Notes under the pieces: model-generated
Database searches by the model: none
What the model saw: only the letters and a program-made list of their open reading frames with translations
What the model was told of the DNA's origin: nothing
Program-made: the position numbers and the translations under genes
Shown here: positions 44,649 to 53,913 of the stretch, one piece after another
How positions within the stretch are numbered: position 1 is the first letter of the stretch
Layout: each line of letters begins with the position of its first letter
Source: Desulfobacteraceae bacterium
GTDB taxonomy: Bacteria > Desulfobacterota > Desulfobacteria > Desulfobacterales > Desulfobacteraceae
Assembly (NCBI GenBank): GCA_016743945.1
Contig: JADGFI010000036.1
Coordinates: forward strand, 1 to 62,337
Length of the DNA: 62,337 nucleotides
Direction: 5' to 3'

Positions 44649-45116
44649 CTATTGGTTCCGGGGAATGCTAAACAAAGACAGGTTGCCTTCTTTGCTTACC
44701 CGGATAATCGGATGCAAGGTTCCCACGTCAAGCTTTGCATCCAGGCGATATGCAAAGGTTTCTCTCTGATTTTTGGCAAGGTCTGCAAAAAATCCAATAC
44801 TGTTGAAAAAATCAACCGATGCCTTCAACAAAACATCCCCTTCTCCATAGGCCTCTATTCGGGGTAGTTTGTTGGAAACGCCGGTCAGTAAATCGTGGCC
44901 TTCAAGATTGACGGTATAGGCGATACCCTTTAAATCAAGGGCAGACCGATTTGGATTGACAATGTGCAGGCCGATTTCAAACCGAGGCACCATTCCTTCC
45001 CCGGGGATTGCCTTAAAAGAGGTAATGCTGACGGTGGGGGGTTCATAATCGGTCTGTAGCCCGGCGCAACCAGTCAGGTAAAAACCCAAAATTAAAATCA
45101 ATATGAGTCGCTTCAT
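44649..45116 (-). CDS. LEA14-like lipoprotein (Water stress/hypersensitive-response domain)
   Basis: 155 residues from the ATG at 45116. A short signal peptide ends in the lipobox LTGC (C17), after which a LEA type 2-like beta-sandwich follows, with VSITSFKAIPGE and FEIGLHIVNPNRSALDLKGI (the NPN motif of the domain). Such small lipoproteins sit on the outer or inner membrane; their role is not established. It begins 7 bases after the stop of the flagellar-type gene, so both are on one transcript. Confidence 0.75.
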   Translation of the reverse strand: MKRLILILILGFYLTGCAGLQTDYEPPTVSITSFKAIPGEGMVPRFEIGLHIVNPNRSALDLKGIAYTVNLEGHDLLTGVSNKLPRIEAYGEGDVLLKASVDFFNSIGFFADLAKNQRETFAYRLDAKLDVGTLHPIIRVSKEGNLSLFSIPRNQ

Positions 45117-45123
45117 GTCAGTT

Positions 45124-45477
45124 TTATCCAATCACGTCAAATAAGGAGCCGATGGTTTCGTCATAGGCGTTTATGGTTTTGGCATTTGCATTAAATCCAT
45201 GTTGAACTGAAATCTGTTGAACCAGTTCTTGGGCAATGTCTGTGTTTGACATTTCTTTAAGGGACCCGTCGTTTTTAAGTGGATCTTCAACAAGGGGGCC
45301 TGCCGTTTTACTTTGGGTAATGGTAGTGGTTACCTGTTTGCCAGTTCCTTGGGTGTTTATGGCCCTGCTTGATTTGAAATCATCTGAAAGACAATTGGCT
45401 ATATTATTGGCACTGACCGAAATCTGGTTTGAAAAAGCCTGCAATGCAGACGCATTGTTTTGTATGGATAAGGTCAT
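45124..45477 (-). CDS. Small flagellar-basal-body-rod-like protein
   Basis: 117 residues from the ATG at 45477, which has a strong GGAGGAG site. The N-terminus IQNNASALQAFSNQISVSANNIAN resembles (in parts) the rod/hook start motif SANNIAN, and the C-terminus IAQELVQQISVQHGFNANAKTINAYDETIGSLFDVIG matches (in parts) the C-terminal motif of FlgC, FlgG and relatives. The middle of a normal rod protein is missing, so it is a minimal version. No other flagellar gene lies nearby. Export and function are unknown. Confidence 0.7.
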   Translation of the reverse strand: MTLSIQNNASALQAFSNQISVSANNIANCLSDDFKSSRAINTQGTGKQVTTTITQSKTAGPLVEDPLKNDGSLKEMSNTDIAQELVQQISVQHGFNANAKTINAYDETIGSLFDVIG

Positions 45478-45810
45478 ATGACTCCTCCTGTAAAAAAAAT
45501 ATTTATCTAAGTTCATTTTAAGCAAGAAGTGTGCGCAATGCCTTGATTTTAGATAGATCCCTGTTGTCAAAGCATTATACCGCTTAAATTTAATATAACC
45601 AAATCGGTTTGTAAGGAAACGGCATTAATTGTTAAACAGAATAACAAAAATTGTCATGGATGGCAATTGTTTCAGGACCGGGTGTTTCAGGAATGGGGTA
45701 AAATTACTTGTTTTTTATGGTTTAACTGATATTTATGTATAGAATTTTAAAATAATTCTATTGGGAAGGATGGCGTGGTATCAATCTTAAATCATATGAG
45801 GAGGTGTGTC
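45478..45810. other. 333-base intergenic region between divergent genes
   Basis: AT-rich with no coding frame. An inverted repeat TAGAATT...AATTCTA (45740-45760) lies about 50 bases upstream of the isochorismatase-type start and may be an operator. No good sigma-70 promoter stood out. Confidence 0.45.
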
Positions 45811-46350
45811 GTGTTTACAATTGGCAAATCTGTGATGCTTCTTGTGGATGTTCAGGGGCAACTGGCCCAAATGATGTACGAAAAAGATAAATTGTTTGCT
45901 TCTCTTGCACTTATGATAAAAGCCATGAAAATACTGAATGTTCCCATTCTATGGATGGAGCAAATTCCTTCCAAGCTTGGGCCGACCATCGGTGAGCTCT
46001 CTTGCCTTATGGACGGCGCAACCCCCATTGAGAAATTTTCTTTTTCTTGCTGTAATGAACCGGATTTTATGAATAAATTTAAAGCGCTGGGCCGAAGCCA
46101 GGTATTGCTGACCGGTATTGAAACCCACATTTGTGTGCACCAGACAGGATATGAGCTGCTAAATCAGGGGTATCAGGTCCAGGTGGCTGCCGATTGTGTC
46201 TCTTCCAGGACAAAGGAAAATAAAGAGATAGGTCTTGGGCGACTGGTCCAGTCCGGTGGACAACTTACCAGTGTGGAAATGATTTTATTTGAATTGATGC
46301 AAGAAGCCCGGGGAGAAAAATTCAGGCAGATGGTAAAATTGATTAAATGA
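45811..46350 (+). CDS. Isochorismatase-superfamily hydrolase
   Basis: 179 residues from the GTG at 45811, chosen because AGGAGG (45798-45803) lies 7 bases upstream. The superfamily triad is D13 (LLVDVQG), K75 (IEKFSFS) and C108 (GIETHICVHQT). Members hydrolyse amide or ether bonds, for example nicotinamide, pyrazinamide or isochorismate; the substrate is not visible. It faces the SprA-like metalloprotease gene tail to tail, 23 bases away. Confidence 0.86.
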   Translation: MFTIGKSVMLLVDVQGQLAQMMYEKDKLFASLALMIKAMKILNVPILWMEQIPSKLGPTIGELSCLMDGATPIEKFSFSCCNEPDFMNKFKALGRSQVLLTGIETHICVHQTGYELLNQGYQVQVAADCVSSRTKENKEIGLGRLVQSGGQLTSVEMILFELMQEARGEKFRQMVKLIK

Positions 46351-46373
46351 AGCCGGTTTGAGAAAAAATCAGT

Positions 46374-47009
46374 TCAGACAGCCAGTTTGAAGGTGCTGGC
46401 GTCCTTTTCCGGCAGATTGTTTACCTTGGTATAGGAATCAGATGCCTGTTTTAGATTTCCAAAGGCCTTGTCTTCATTGGTCTCTGCCTGTTGTTTGGCC
46501 TGGAGCATTGTAAGTTCGGAACTGGCCTTTGTTGCCAGAGCTGCTGCCTTGGAAGCCACTTTTAAATCCTGGGCAGACGGGCTGGCAGGTGCCAGGGCAG
46601 CGCTTTTGACCTGTCGCATCTTTTGGACAGTGGCTTGGGGGTCACCAGGTATCTCTGAAGTGTCAATGCCGACTTCTCCTGCCACGGCATAATTATTCCC
46701 ATCAGGCCCCCGTTGATATGTAAAACTGGCCCCCGAGGTGATCAGGCCGCCTCCTGCAGCTATGTGTGCCATTTCATGGCTTCTGACCTGAGTGTCTATT
46801 TGTGCGAGTTCCGTTACCAATTGGAGCTCTGCCTGGGTTAGTCGGCTGTCACTGCCTTTTTTTTTCCCGTTTTTTTCCACTGGTTGCTGTTCTGGTTGGG
46901 GATTGGCTGTCCGTGTCCTCTGGGGGTCGGAATCTGTGGCGGCCCTGACTGGATTCCCACCTATATATTCCGTTCCGGGTGAATAATTATTATACCTGTT
47001 TATATTCAT
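46374..47009 (-). CDS. SprA-related putative metalloprotease
   Basis: 211 residues. The HEXXH zinc motif is H78-E79-M80-A81-H82 (RSHEMAHIAAGG), followed by SGASFTYQRGPDGN and YAVAGEVGID, the marks of the SprA/CJM1_0395 family of putative proteases. The N-terminal 55 residues are disordered (many Q, P and charged residues) and the C-terminus is rich in A and K. The localisation is unclear and there is no classic signal peptide. The role is unknown; only catalytic residues and family pattern are visible. Confidence 0.78.
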   Translation of the reverse strand: MNINRYNNYSPGTEYIGGNPVRAATDSDPQRTRTANPQPEQQPVEKNGKKKGSDSRLTQAELQLVTELAQIDTQVRSHEMAHIAAGGGLITSGASFTYQRGPDGNNYAVAGEVGIDTSEIPGDPQATVQKMRQVKSAALAPASPSAQDLKVASKAAALATKASSELTMLQAKQQAETNEDKAFGNLKQASDSYTKVNNLPEKDASTFKLAV

Positions 47010-47151
47010 TTCAAGCCATCCTGAATGTTCATATTTTTTTTATCCTTTTAATATAAGGACTTTAAGGAAGATTTGCAACCATTTGTCCATAATTATTTAC
47101 AAAATATGACATTTCAAAACACTATATTCGGATGTAATTTTTATAATCAAA

Positions 47152-47180
47152 TTGACATATAAATAATTCTACTGTATTTT
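47152..47180 (+). promoter_or_regulatory. Sigma-70 promoter for hisB
   Basis: Perfect TTGACA (47152-47157), 17-base spacer, TATTTT (47175-47180). The start would be near 47187, about 75 bases before the likely hisB ATG. The preceding 140 bases are AT-rich and empty. Confidence 0.65.
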
Positions 47181-47261
47181 AGAAAGATTCGTTCAGATTT
47201 ATTATTGGAACGAGACGGGGTGAATTTAATGGATCAAAAATGGGTTTCCAAGGATGGGTTT

Positions 47262-47849
47262 ATGGGCCGAAAAATAGATGTTTTCCGAAAAACAAACGAA
47301 ACTCAAATAGAAATTTCGCTGGATTTAGACGGCACCGGAAACGCCGATATCTCTACTGGGATTCCGTTTTTTGATCATATGCTTACGGCCTTTACCGTCC
47401 ATGGTTTTTTTGACCTTAAGGTCCGTGCCAAGGGTGACATTGAAGTAGATTTGCACCACACAATAGAAGATACCGGGCTTGTTCTTGGCCAGGCTTTTTA
47501 TGAAGCCCTTGAAGGAAAAGAGGGGATACAAAGGTTCGGCGATAGCTGTATTCCCATGGATGAGGCATTATCCCGGGTGACAGTGGATTTGTCCAACCGT
47601 CCCTACCTTGTATATCATTTTCCAGAAAACTTGAGGTCAGGTGGCGTTTTTGATGCATATCTTGCCCGGGAGTTTTTTCAGGCATTCAGTGTTAAAGGCG
47701 GATTTAATCTTCACATAAATTCATATTATGGTGAAAATGAGCATCATGTGCTTGAATCTATTTTTAAGGCCATGGGAAAGTCATTAAATAGTGCAACCCG
47801 TATTAACGAGAATCTTAGCGGGCCCCTCTCCAGCAAAGGTAGTTTGTAG
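47262..47849 (+). CDS. hisB: Imidazoleglycerol-phosphate dehydratase HisB
   Basis: 195 residues from the ATG at 47262, preceded by AAGGA at a spacing of 7; family members start here (RKIDVFRKTNETQIEI), and longer starts at 47229 or 47205 add residues without counterparts. Metal-binding and catalytic motifs are GIPFFDHMLTAF, DLHHTIED, HHVLESIFKA. HisB removes water from imidazole-glycerol phosphate in histidine synthesis. No other his gene lies here, so the pathway is scattered in this genome. Confidence 0.94.
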   Translation: MGRKIDVFRKTNETQIEISLDLDGTGNADISTGIPFFDHMLTAFTVHGFFDLKVRAKGDIEVDLHHTIEDTGLVLGQAFYEALEGKEGIQRFGDSCIPMDEALSRVTVDLSNRPYLVYHFPENLRSGGVFDAYLAREFFQAFSVKGGFNLHINSYYGENEHHVLESIFKAMGKSLNSATRINENLSGPLSSKGSL

Positions 47850-47982
47850 ACAATCCTTTTGCTTTGATTTTAAATAATTACAAATATTATCTTTAACGAT
47901 GATTGTTGACATGGTTTATTCAGTACTTACCTTAAATAACCATATATAACCGGTTGAAATTTTGGAGCCAGCACCACCGAAA

Positions 47983-49764
47983 ATGACTATTCCTGAAGAG
48001 AAAATTTCAGAAATTCTAAACACTTCAGATATTGTAGATATCGTATCAGAATCTGTTATTCTCAAAAAATCGGGAAGGAATTTTTTTGGTCTCTGTCCCT
48101 TTCATTCAGAAAAGTCACCTTCTTTTTCAGTGAATGCGGACAAACAGATTTTTCATTGTTTCGGTTGCAGTGCCGGTGGGAATGCCTTGTCTTTTGTGAT
48201 GAAATATCACGGGATCTCTTTTCCGGAAGCGGTTAGGATGTTGGCAAGAAAATATAATATAGTTTTGGAGACCGAATTAATTGATCCGGCAAGGAGAAAA
48301 CAAGTTCTTGTTAAAGAATCATTGTTTCGGCTGAATAAAAAAGTAATGATTCTGTACGCTGGGTTCCTCAGTGACAGCTCCCAGGGTGGGGCTGCAAGGC
48401 GTTACCTTGAACGAAGAGGCATGACAGGGGATATAATTGATGAATTTTATTTGGGCGTTGCCCATGACACCTGGGATGATGCGGTTCATTTTCTAAAAAA
48501 AGAAAAAGTGACCCGTCAGATTGCAGCGAATTCCGGCCTGATTTTGCCAAGGAAACAGGGCAATGGCTATTATGACAGGTTCCGCAATCGAATCATATTC
48601 CCTATTTTTGACATCAATATGCAGGTGGCGGGTTTTGGCGGGCGTGTCATGGATGATGCCATGCCCAAGTATATGAATTCCCCTGAAACCCCCGTTTACA
48701 GTAAGAGCAGGATCCTTTACGGCCTGCATGCAGCCAAGCAGCATTGCCGTCAGGAAGGGGTTGTTTATATAGTTGAGGGGTATTTTGATTTTTTATCCCT
48801 TTACCAGCATGGGGTTAAAAATACAGTTGCAAGTTTGGGTACGGCATTGACACAGGAGCATGTCCGAATTTTAAAAGGGTATGCTGCTAAGATGATTCTT
48901 GTATTTGATTCCGATGATGCCGGAATCAAAGCCGCCAAAAGAAGCATCCAGATTTTTATGCAAGAGGCCGTGGATACACGAATTCTGGTTTTGCCGGATA
49001 AGAATGACCCGGACTCCTTTGTGATGAAGCATGGTAAAGACTCTTTTTTAGCGCTTGCAGCTGATGCTAAAACCATTATGCAGTTTCTGCTCGGGCTTGC
49101 CATGGATACCCATGGTTTGTCTGTGGAGGGCAGGGTTAGAATTTTAGATGAGATGAAGCAGCACCTGGCGTTGATCCAAGATTCCGCATTAAGGTCATTA
49201 TATGTAAGGGAACTTTCAGAAACCCTGAATATTGATGAACGGGCGGTTTTGGAAAAGGTGAGAGATGCCGTTGTTCAAAAAAATACAAAACAATCTCCTC
49301 TCATGGCAGATCATCCCATGGACAAGGAAATACTGGTATCGGATCCAAGGGAGCGTCAAATTTTAAGTATCATGTTAAATTATCCCAACCTGATACCCGA
49401 GGTGATAGAAAAGGATGTATTAAGCTGTTTTTATTCAAAGCGGTTCCAGGCAATTGCCGGGAAAATTATAGCAACTAAATCCGTTAATGAGGGATTTGTC
49501 ACAAATGTTATGGCAAAAATAGACGATAACAGGGACCAGGAATTGATTGCATCCCTTGCGATGGATGATTTTTCCGGAAACGATGATATGGCAAAGACAG
49601 CAAACGTCTTGATGAACCGGATTATAAGAATCAGAAAAAAAAACGAAAATATTTTAACAACAAAGATTATAAGTGCGGAAAAGGGCTGTGATGCGAATGT
49701 GACAGACCTGTTAAGAAAAAAACAGCTCGAAATTCAGCAATTACACGATAGTCAACAACTTTAG
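47983..49764 (+). CDS. dnaG: DNA primase DnaG
   Basis: 593 residues from the ATG at 47983; no clear ribosome-binding site is seen and a TTG at 47962 is the alternative. N-terminal zinc-binding domain with CPFH (38-41) and CFGC (59-62), RNA polymerase domain with VVYIVEGYFDFL, and Toprim acidic motifs in LVFDSDDAGIKAAKR. It makes the RNA primers for lagging-strand synthesis. Followed by rpoD in the usual dnaG-rpoD order of the macromolecular synthesis operon, but without rpsU. Confidence 0.95.
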   Translation: MTIPEEKISEILNTSDIVDIVSESVILKKSGRNFFGLCPFHSEKSPSFSVNADKQIFHCFGCSAGGNALSFVMKYHGISFPEAVRMLARKYNIVLETELIDPARRKQVLVKESLFRLNKKVMILYAGFLSDSSQGGAARRYLERRGMTGDIIDEFYLGVAHDTWDDAVHFLKKEKVTRQIAANSGLILPRKQGNGYYDRFRNRIIFPIFDINMQVAGFGGRVMDDAMPKYMNSPETPVYSKSRILYGLHAAKQHCRQEGVVYIVEGYFDFLSLYQHGVKNTVASLGTALTQEHVRILKGYAAKMILVFDSDDAGIKAAKRSIQIFMQEAVDTRILVLPDKNDPDSFVMKHGKDSFLALAADAKTIMQFLLGLAMDTHGLSVEGRVRILDEMKQHLALIQDSALRSLYVRELSETLNIDERAVLEKVRDAVVQKNTKQSPLMADHPMDKEILVSDPRERQILSIMLNYPNLIPEVIEKDVLSCFYSKRFQAIAGKIIATKSVNEGFVTNVMAKIDDNRDQELIASLAMDDFSGNDDMAKTANVLMNRIIRIRKKNENILTTKIISAEKGCDANVTDLLRKKQLEIQQLHDSQQL

Positions 49765-49782
49765 GCCTTTGGGAGGCACTAT

Positions 49783-51615
49783 ATGGCAGAAAAGACAAAT
49801 ACGTCTGGAGAGAATCTAGTGATCAATAAAGATGTAATGCGGAATCTTATAAAAAAGGGTGAAAAAAACGGAGTTCTCTCTTTTGCCGAAATAAATGATG
49901 CCATATCTGGTGATTTACAATCATTTGACCAGATTGATGACATTGTGGTTCAGTTTAAAGAAATGGGAATTGAGCTGGTGGATAATGAAAAGGCCTCTTC
50001 AAAGAAAGCCGCAGCAACGCCTAAAAAAAAGGCGGTTAAAAAGCCAGTTGTTAAAAAACTCAAACCCATTGAAGAGGCCAAAGGCGCCAAAAAAGATCTT
50101 TTTTCAGTTAAAAAGGACAAACCGGACCTGGAATTTGGTGCGGTAACAGATCCTGTTAAAATGTACTTAAAAGAAATGGGCATGGTGACCCTTTTGAGCA
50201 GGGATGGGGAGATCGAGATTGCCAAAAAAATTGAGGCGGGTGAACGAAAGATTCTTCGATCCATGCTCAATTGTCCGATTTCATTGTCCATTATCTTTAT
50301 GTATGGGAAAAAAATGGAAAAAAAATCCATGAGACCCAAACATGTGCTGCGGGATGTGGATGAAGGGGATGGGGTTGTGGATGAAGTGTCCAAACAGGAA
50401 AAATTTCTCAACGCCCTCACCCATATCAATGATATTCACGAGGAAAATCAAGAAAAAAGAGAACAGCTGGTCAGTCTGAAAAAAGGAACCAAAAAATTCG
50501 AAAACCTCGAACGAGAGATTTTTGACAATACGGAAATCATATTTGAGCATTTAAAAAGGTGGCGGTTTGAAGCCAACGTAATCGATAAAATTGAAAAAAG
50601 TATCCGATCAACGATCGTCTGGTTTGAAACCGTTGATCGGCTTTTGGAAAAATGTGCCAAGACTTTTAATGTGCGCAAAGACACCATGCTAAAGCAGGGG
50701 GCGGACCAGGATACCTTTGTGCGCTGGGTGACGGCTAGAAGTGATCTTAAAGAAGAAAGGGTCATTGTACTGTATGAAGATATCTGTTCGGTGCTCGATC
50801 AGGTGGCCCAGCGGAAAAATTTTATCAGGGGCGGCATAGAAGATCTACGCGTCATAACCCGGGGGGTTGACGCGGGACGGAAAAGCGCCGATTTTGCCAA
50901 GCGCGAATTGGTAAGAGCCAATCTGAGGTTGGTTGTCAGTATTGCTAAAAAATATACGAACCGGGGGCTTCAATTTCTGGATCTTATCCAGGAAGGAAAT
51001 ATCGGTTTGATGAAAGCTGTGGATAAATTTGAATACAGAAGGGGGTATAAATTTTCAACCTATGCCACCTGGTGGATACGTCAGGCCATTACGCGAGCCA
51101 TTGCCGACCAGGCCAGGACCATTCGTATCCCCGTTCATATGATCGAAACCATCAATAAGCTCATCAGAACCTCTCGGTATCTTGTTCAGGAGATGGGCAA
51201 GGAACCCTCACCCGAAGAAATTGCTGAAAAAATGGAAATTCCCATTGATAAGGTCAGAAGGGTGCTCAAGATCGCCAAGGAACCGATTTCTTTAGAAACC
51301 CCCATTGGAGAAGAAGAAGACAGTCATTTGGGTGATTTTATTGAAGACAAGAAATTTTCCATCCCTTCTGAAGCTGCCATTGATTTCAGCCTGGCGGAAC
51401 AGACACGCAAGATCCTTGCAACCTTGACACCGCGTGAAGAAAAGGTATTGAGAATGCGGTTTGGCATTGGAGAAAAATCCGATCATACCCTGGAAGAGGT
51501 AGGCAAGGATTTTACGGTTACCAGGGAAAGAATTCGTCAGATTGAGGCCAAGGCATTGCGCAAACTCCGGCATCCAACCAGAAGTAAAAAGCTCAAGACC
51601 TTTATAGAAAATTAA
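49783..51615 (+). CDS. rpoD: Primary sigma factor RpoD (sigma-70)
   Basis: 610 residues, starting after GGGAGG. Region 1.1 at the N-terminus is followed by a Lys-rich linker (67-105), then region 1.2 (TDPVKMYLKEMGMVTLLSR), the non-conserved region, region 2 (RANLRLVVSIAKKYTNRG, then DLIQEGNIGLMKA and YATWWIRQAI), region 3 and region 4 (EEVGKDFTVTRERIRQIEA). All are intact. It directs housekeeping transcription. It lies 18 bases after dnaG. Confidence 0.97.
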   Translation: MAEKTNTSGENLVINKDVMRNLIKKGEKNGVLSFAEINDAISGDLQSFDQIDDIVVQFKEMGIELVDNEKASSKKAAATPKKKAVKKPVVKKLKPIEEAKGAKKDLFSVKKDKPDLEFGAVTDPVKMYLKEMGMVTLLSRDGEIEIAKKIEAGERKILRSMLNCPISLSIIFMYGKKMEKKSMRPKHVLRDVDEGDGVVDEVSKQEKFLNALTHINDIHEENQEKREQLVSLKKGTKKFENLEREIFDNTEIIFEHLKRWRFEANVIDKIEKSIRSTIVWFETVDRLLEKCAKTFNVRKDTMLKQGADQDTFVRWVTARSDLKEERVIVLYEDICSVLDQVAQRKNFIRGGIEDLRVITRGVDAGRKSADFAKRELVRANLRLVVSIAKKYTNRGLQFLDLIQEGNIGLMKAVDKFEYRRGYKFSTYATWWIRQAITRAIADQARTIRIPVHMIETINKLIRTSRYLVQEMGKEPSPEEIAEKMEIPIDKVRRVLKIAKEPISLETPIGEEEDSHLGDFIEDKKFSIPSEAAIDFSLAEQTRKILATLTPREEKVLRMRFGIGEKSDHTLEEVGKDFTVTRERIRQIEAKALRKLRHPTRSKKLKTFIEN

Positions 51616-51618
51616 ATC

Positions 51619-51647
51619 TTGACAGCAGTTTATGATTGCTATATATA
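51619..51647 (+). promoter_or_regulatory. Sigma-70 promoter for the CAU tRNA
   Basis: Perfect TTGACA (51619-51624), 17-base spacer, TATATA (51642-51647), immediately after the rpoD stop. The start would be near 51654, 18 bases before the tRNA. Confidence 0.8.
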
Positions 51648-51671
51648 AACCAAGTTTGTTTGCATGGTAAC

Positions 51672-51748
51672 GGGCCTATAGCTCAGTTTGGCAGAGCCAC
51701 CGGCTCATAACCGGTCGGTCCCTGGTTCGATTCCAGGTGGGCCCACCA
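51672..51748 (+). tRNA. tRNA with CAU anticodon, more likely Ile2 than Met
   Basis: Acceptor GGGCCTA pairs with TGGGCCC, then A73 and encoded CCA. The anticodon stem ACCGG/CCGGT closes the loop CTCATAA, anticodon CAT. The first pair G1-C72 excludes initiator tRNA. The pairs C4-G69 and C5-G68, which TilS uses to recognise tRNA-Ile2 in E. coli, are both present, so lysidine modification to read AUA is likely. Elongator Met remains possible. Confidence 0.85.
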
Positions 51749-51851
51749 TTAAATGAACAAGAGGCAATACCCATGAATGTGATGAAAATGAAAAAAGGAT
51801 GGACAGGTCATATATGAATGTGCCTGCTGGATATCAAACCAATATAAGAAC

Positions 51852-51883
51852 AAAAAGCGTGGTAGTATACCACGCTTTTTTTG
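51852..51883 (+). terminator. Intrinsic terminator after the CAU tRNA
   Basis: AAAAAGCGTGGTA and TACCACGCTTTTT form a near-perfect stem with a loop of only a few bases, followed by TTGTTT. It ends about 16 bases before the next gene. Confidence 0.85.
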
Positions 51884-51899
51884 TTTATAGAGGCGAAGT

Positions 51900-52727
51900 G
51901 TGCAATTAACCGTCAAAAAAATTATGGATATTATCAATGGATTTGCCCCCTTTGACCTTGCCGAAAATTGGGATAATTCCGGGCTTCAGGCAGGCAACCC
52001 TGATTGGGCGATTCAAAAAATTATGGTCAGTCTGGATGTTTCCAAAGAGGTTATGGAGGCTGCTCGAGACTGGGGGGCGGATCTTGTGCTGTCCCATCAC
52101 CCTTTACAGATGACCCCTGCAAAATCCATTGATTTCGGTAAAATGCCGGGATCAGCCATTGGCCTTTCTGCCAGGGAACAAATCAGTATTATTTCAGCCC
52201 ATACCAATTTGGACAAAGCCATTGACGGGCTCAATGATTATTTTGCTAAGATTATGGGTGTTGATTGCGATGAATCCCTTTTTTCTGATTCAAAGACAGA
52301 GGATTCAGACGAATCCAAGGGGAAACTTCAGGGGATTGGCAGAATCGGAGATTTGAAGTCTGTGCTATCCTTACAGGATTTGGCCTTACAGGTTAAGGAA
52401 CGTCTCGGGCTTGAACATCTTCGGGTCATCGGAAATCTTGATCTTCAAGTGGATAGAGTCGCGCTTTGTACAGGCTCTGGCGGTTCTTTGATTGACTGTT
52501 TTCTGGGATCTTCTGCAGATGTTTATATAACAGGTGATGTTAAGTACCATGAAGCAAGGCAGGTTGAAACACACCACAAAGGCCTGATAGATGTGGGACA
52601 TTTTGCTTCGGAAGTTATTGTGGTCGATTTGCTGGAAAGCAGACTTGCCCAAGCATTTTCATCTGTCGGGTATGATATAAAAATACAAGGGTTTAAAAAA
52701 GAAAAGGATCCATTCAAAATTGTTTAA
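51900..52727 (+). CDS. NIF3-family dinuclear metal protein
   Basis: 275 residues from a GTG at 51900, preceded by an AGAGG site. Metal-binding motifs of the family are kept: LSHHPLQM, SAHTNLDKA, TGDVKYHEARQ and GHFASEV (two His/Asp/Glu sets for a dinuclear site). The family is called GTP cyclohydrolase I type 2 in some genomes but its physiological role is not settled. The middle insert found in longer members is short here. The zinc-ribbon protein follows 9 bases after the stop. Confidence 0.9.
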   Translation: MQLTVKKIMDIINGFAPFDLAENWDNSGLQAGNPDWAIQKIMVSLDVSKEVMEAARDWGADLVLSHHPLQMTPAKSIDFGKMPGSAIGLSAREQISIISAHTNLDKAIDGLNDYFAKIMGVDCDESLFSDSKTEDSDESKGKLQGIGRIGDLKSVLSLQDLALQVKERLGLEHLRVIGNLDLQVDRVALCTGSGGSLIDCFLGSSADVYITGDVKYHEARQVETHHKGLIDVGHFASEVIVVDLLESRLAQAFSSVGYDIKIQGFKKEKDPFKIV

Positions 52728-52736
52728 GGATAAACT

Positions 52737-53459
52737 ATGAAGGATATAGCAAAACCAGATATTGCAACACTTGTTAAGCTTCAGGAAGCGGAAACTGAGA
52801 TTGTCAGACTTCAGGCGGTTCTTGAAAAGGTTGAAAAAGAAAAAACGAAATTGGCATCACGGCTTAAACAATTTGAAAAAGCCCTGGTCCAGAATAGAGA
52901 AGATCTTGTCCGTGCCCAGTCTGCATGTCGCGACAGTGAGCATGAAATCCAGATTGTTGATGATCGGATTATTAAAAGCAATGAAAACTTGAGAATGGTT
53001 AAAACCAACAAAGAGTATACGGTGCTTTTGCGTGAGGTGGATGACAATAAAAAACGTAAAGATGCTCTGGAAACTGAATTGCTCGAATTTATGGATGAAC
53101 GGGAAAAATCGCAAACCATAGCCACTGAGAGCGAGCGAGAGTATGAATTGCTGTCAGAACAGATTACGGCCCAACAAGCTGAAATGGAAAAAAAATGCAG
53201 CGATGATAAGGAGCTGTTGGAAGAATACCTGGCACAGCAAAAGGATATCGGCAAACGCCTGGACTCCTCTTTGATGGTGAGGTTTCGCAAAATATCCAAA
53301 ATGAACCAGGGGTCTGCCGTCACCAGTGTCAGCCATGCGGTCTGCTCCGGATGTTTCATGAATATCCCGCCCCAGCTTTATATAGAAGTACAACGAGGAT
53401 CTTCATTGATTTCATGTCCCCAATGCAGTAGAATCCTCTATTATGTAAATATTGATTAA
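52737..53459 (+). CDS. Coiled-coil protein with C-terminal C4 zinc ribbon
   Basis: 240 residues. A long antiparallel coiled coil (about 10-185) is followed by a zinc ribbon with CSGCFMNIP and ISCPQCSRILY. This is the DUF164 family, which occurs beside NIF3-type genes in many bacteria and has been proposed to bind DNA or membranes. No enzymatic motif is visible. It lies between NIF3 and the RNase P RNA gene and is probably cotranscribed with the former. Confidence 0.88.
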   Translation: MKDIAKPDIATLVKLQEAETEIVRLQAVLEKVEKEKTKLASRLKQFEKALVQNREDLVRAQSACRDSEHEIQIVDDRIIKSNENLRMVKTNKEYTVLLREVDDNKKRKDALETELLEFMDEREKSQTIATESEREYELLSEQITAQQAEMEKKCSDDKELLEEYLAQQKDIGKRLDSSLMVRFRKISKMNQGSAVTSVSHAVCSGCFMNIPPQLYIEVQRGSSLISCPQCSRILYYVNID

Positions 53460-53460
53460 A

Positions 53461-53860
<400 letters not shown>

Positions 53861-53913
53861 TTTTTTAACTTTATTTTTTTTAACTTGGATTTTTTTAAAG
53901 CGAATAGTGAACC

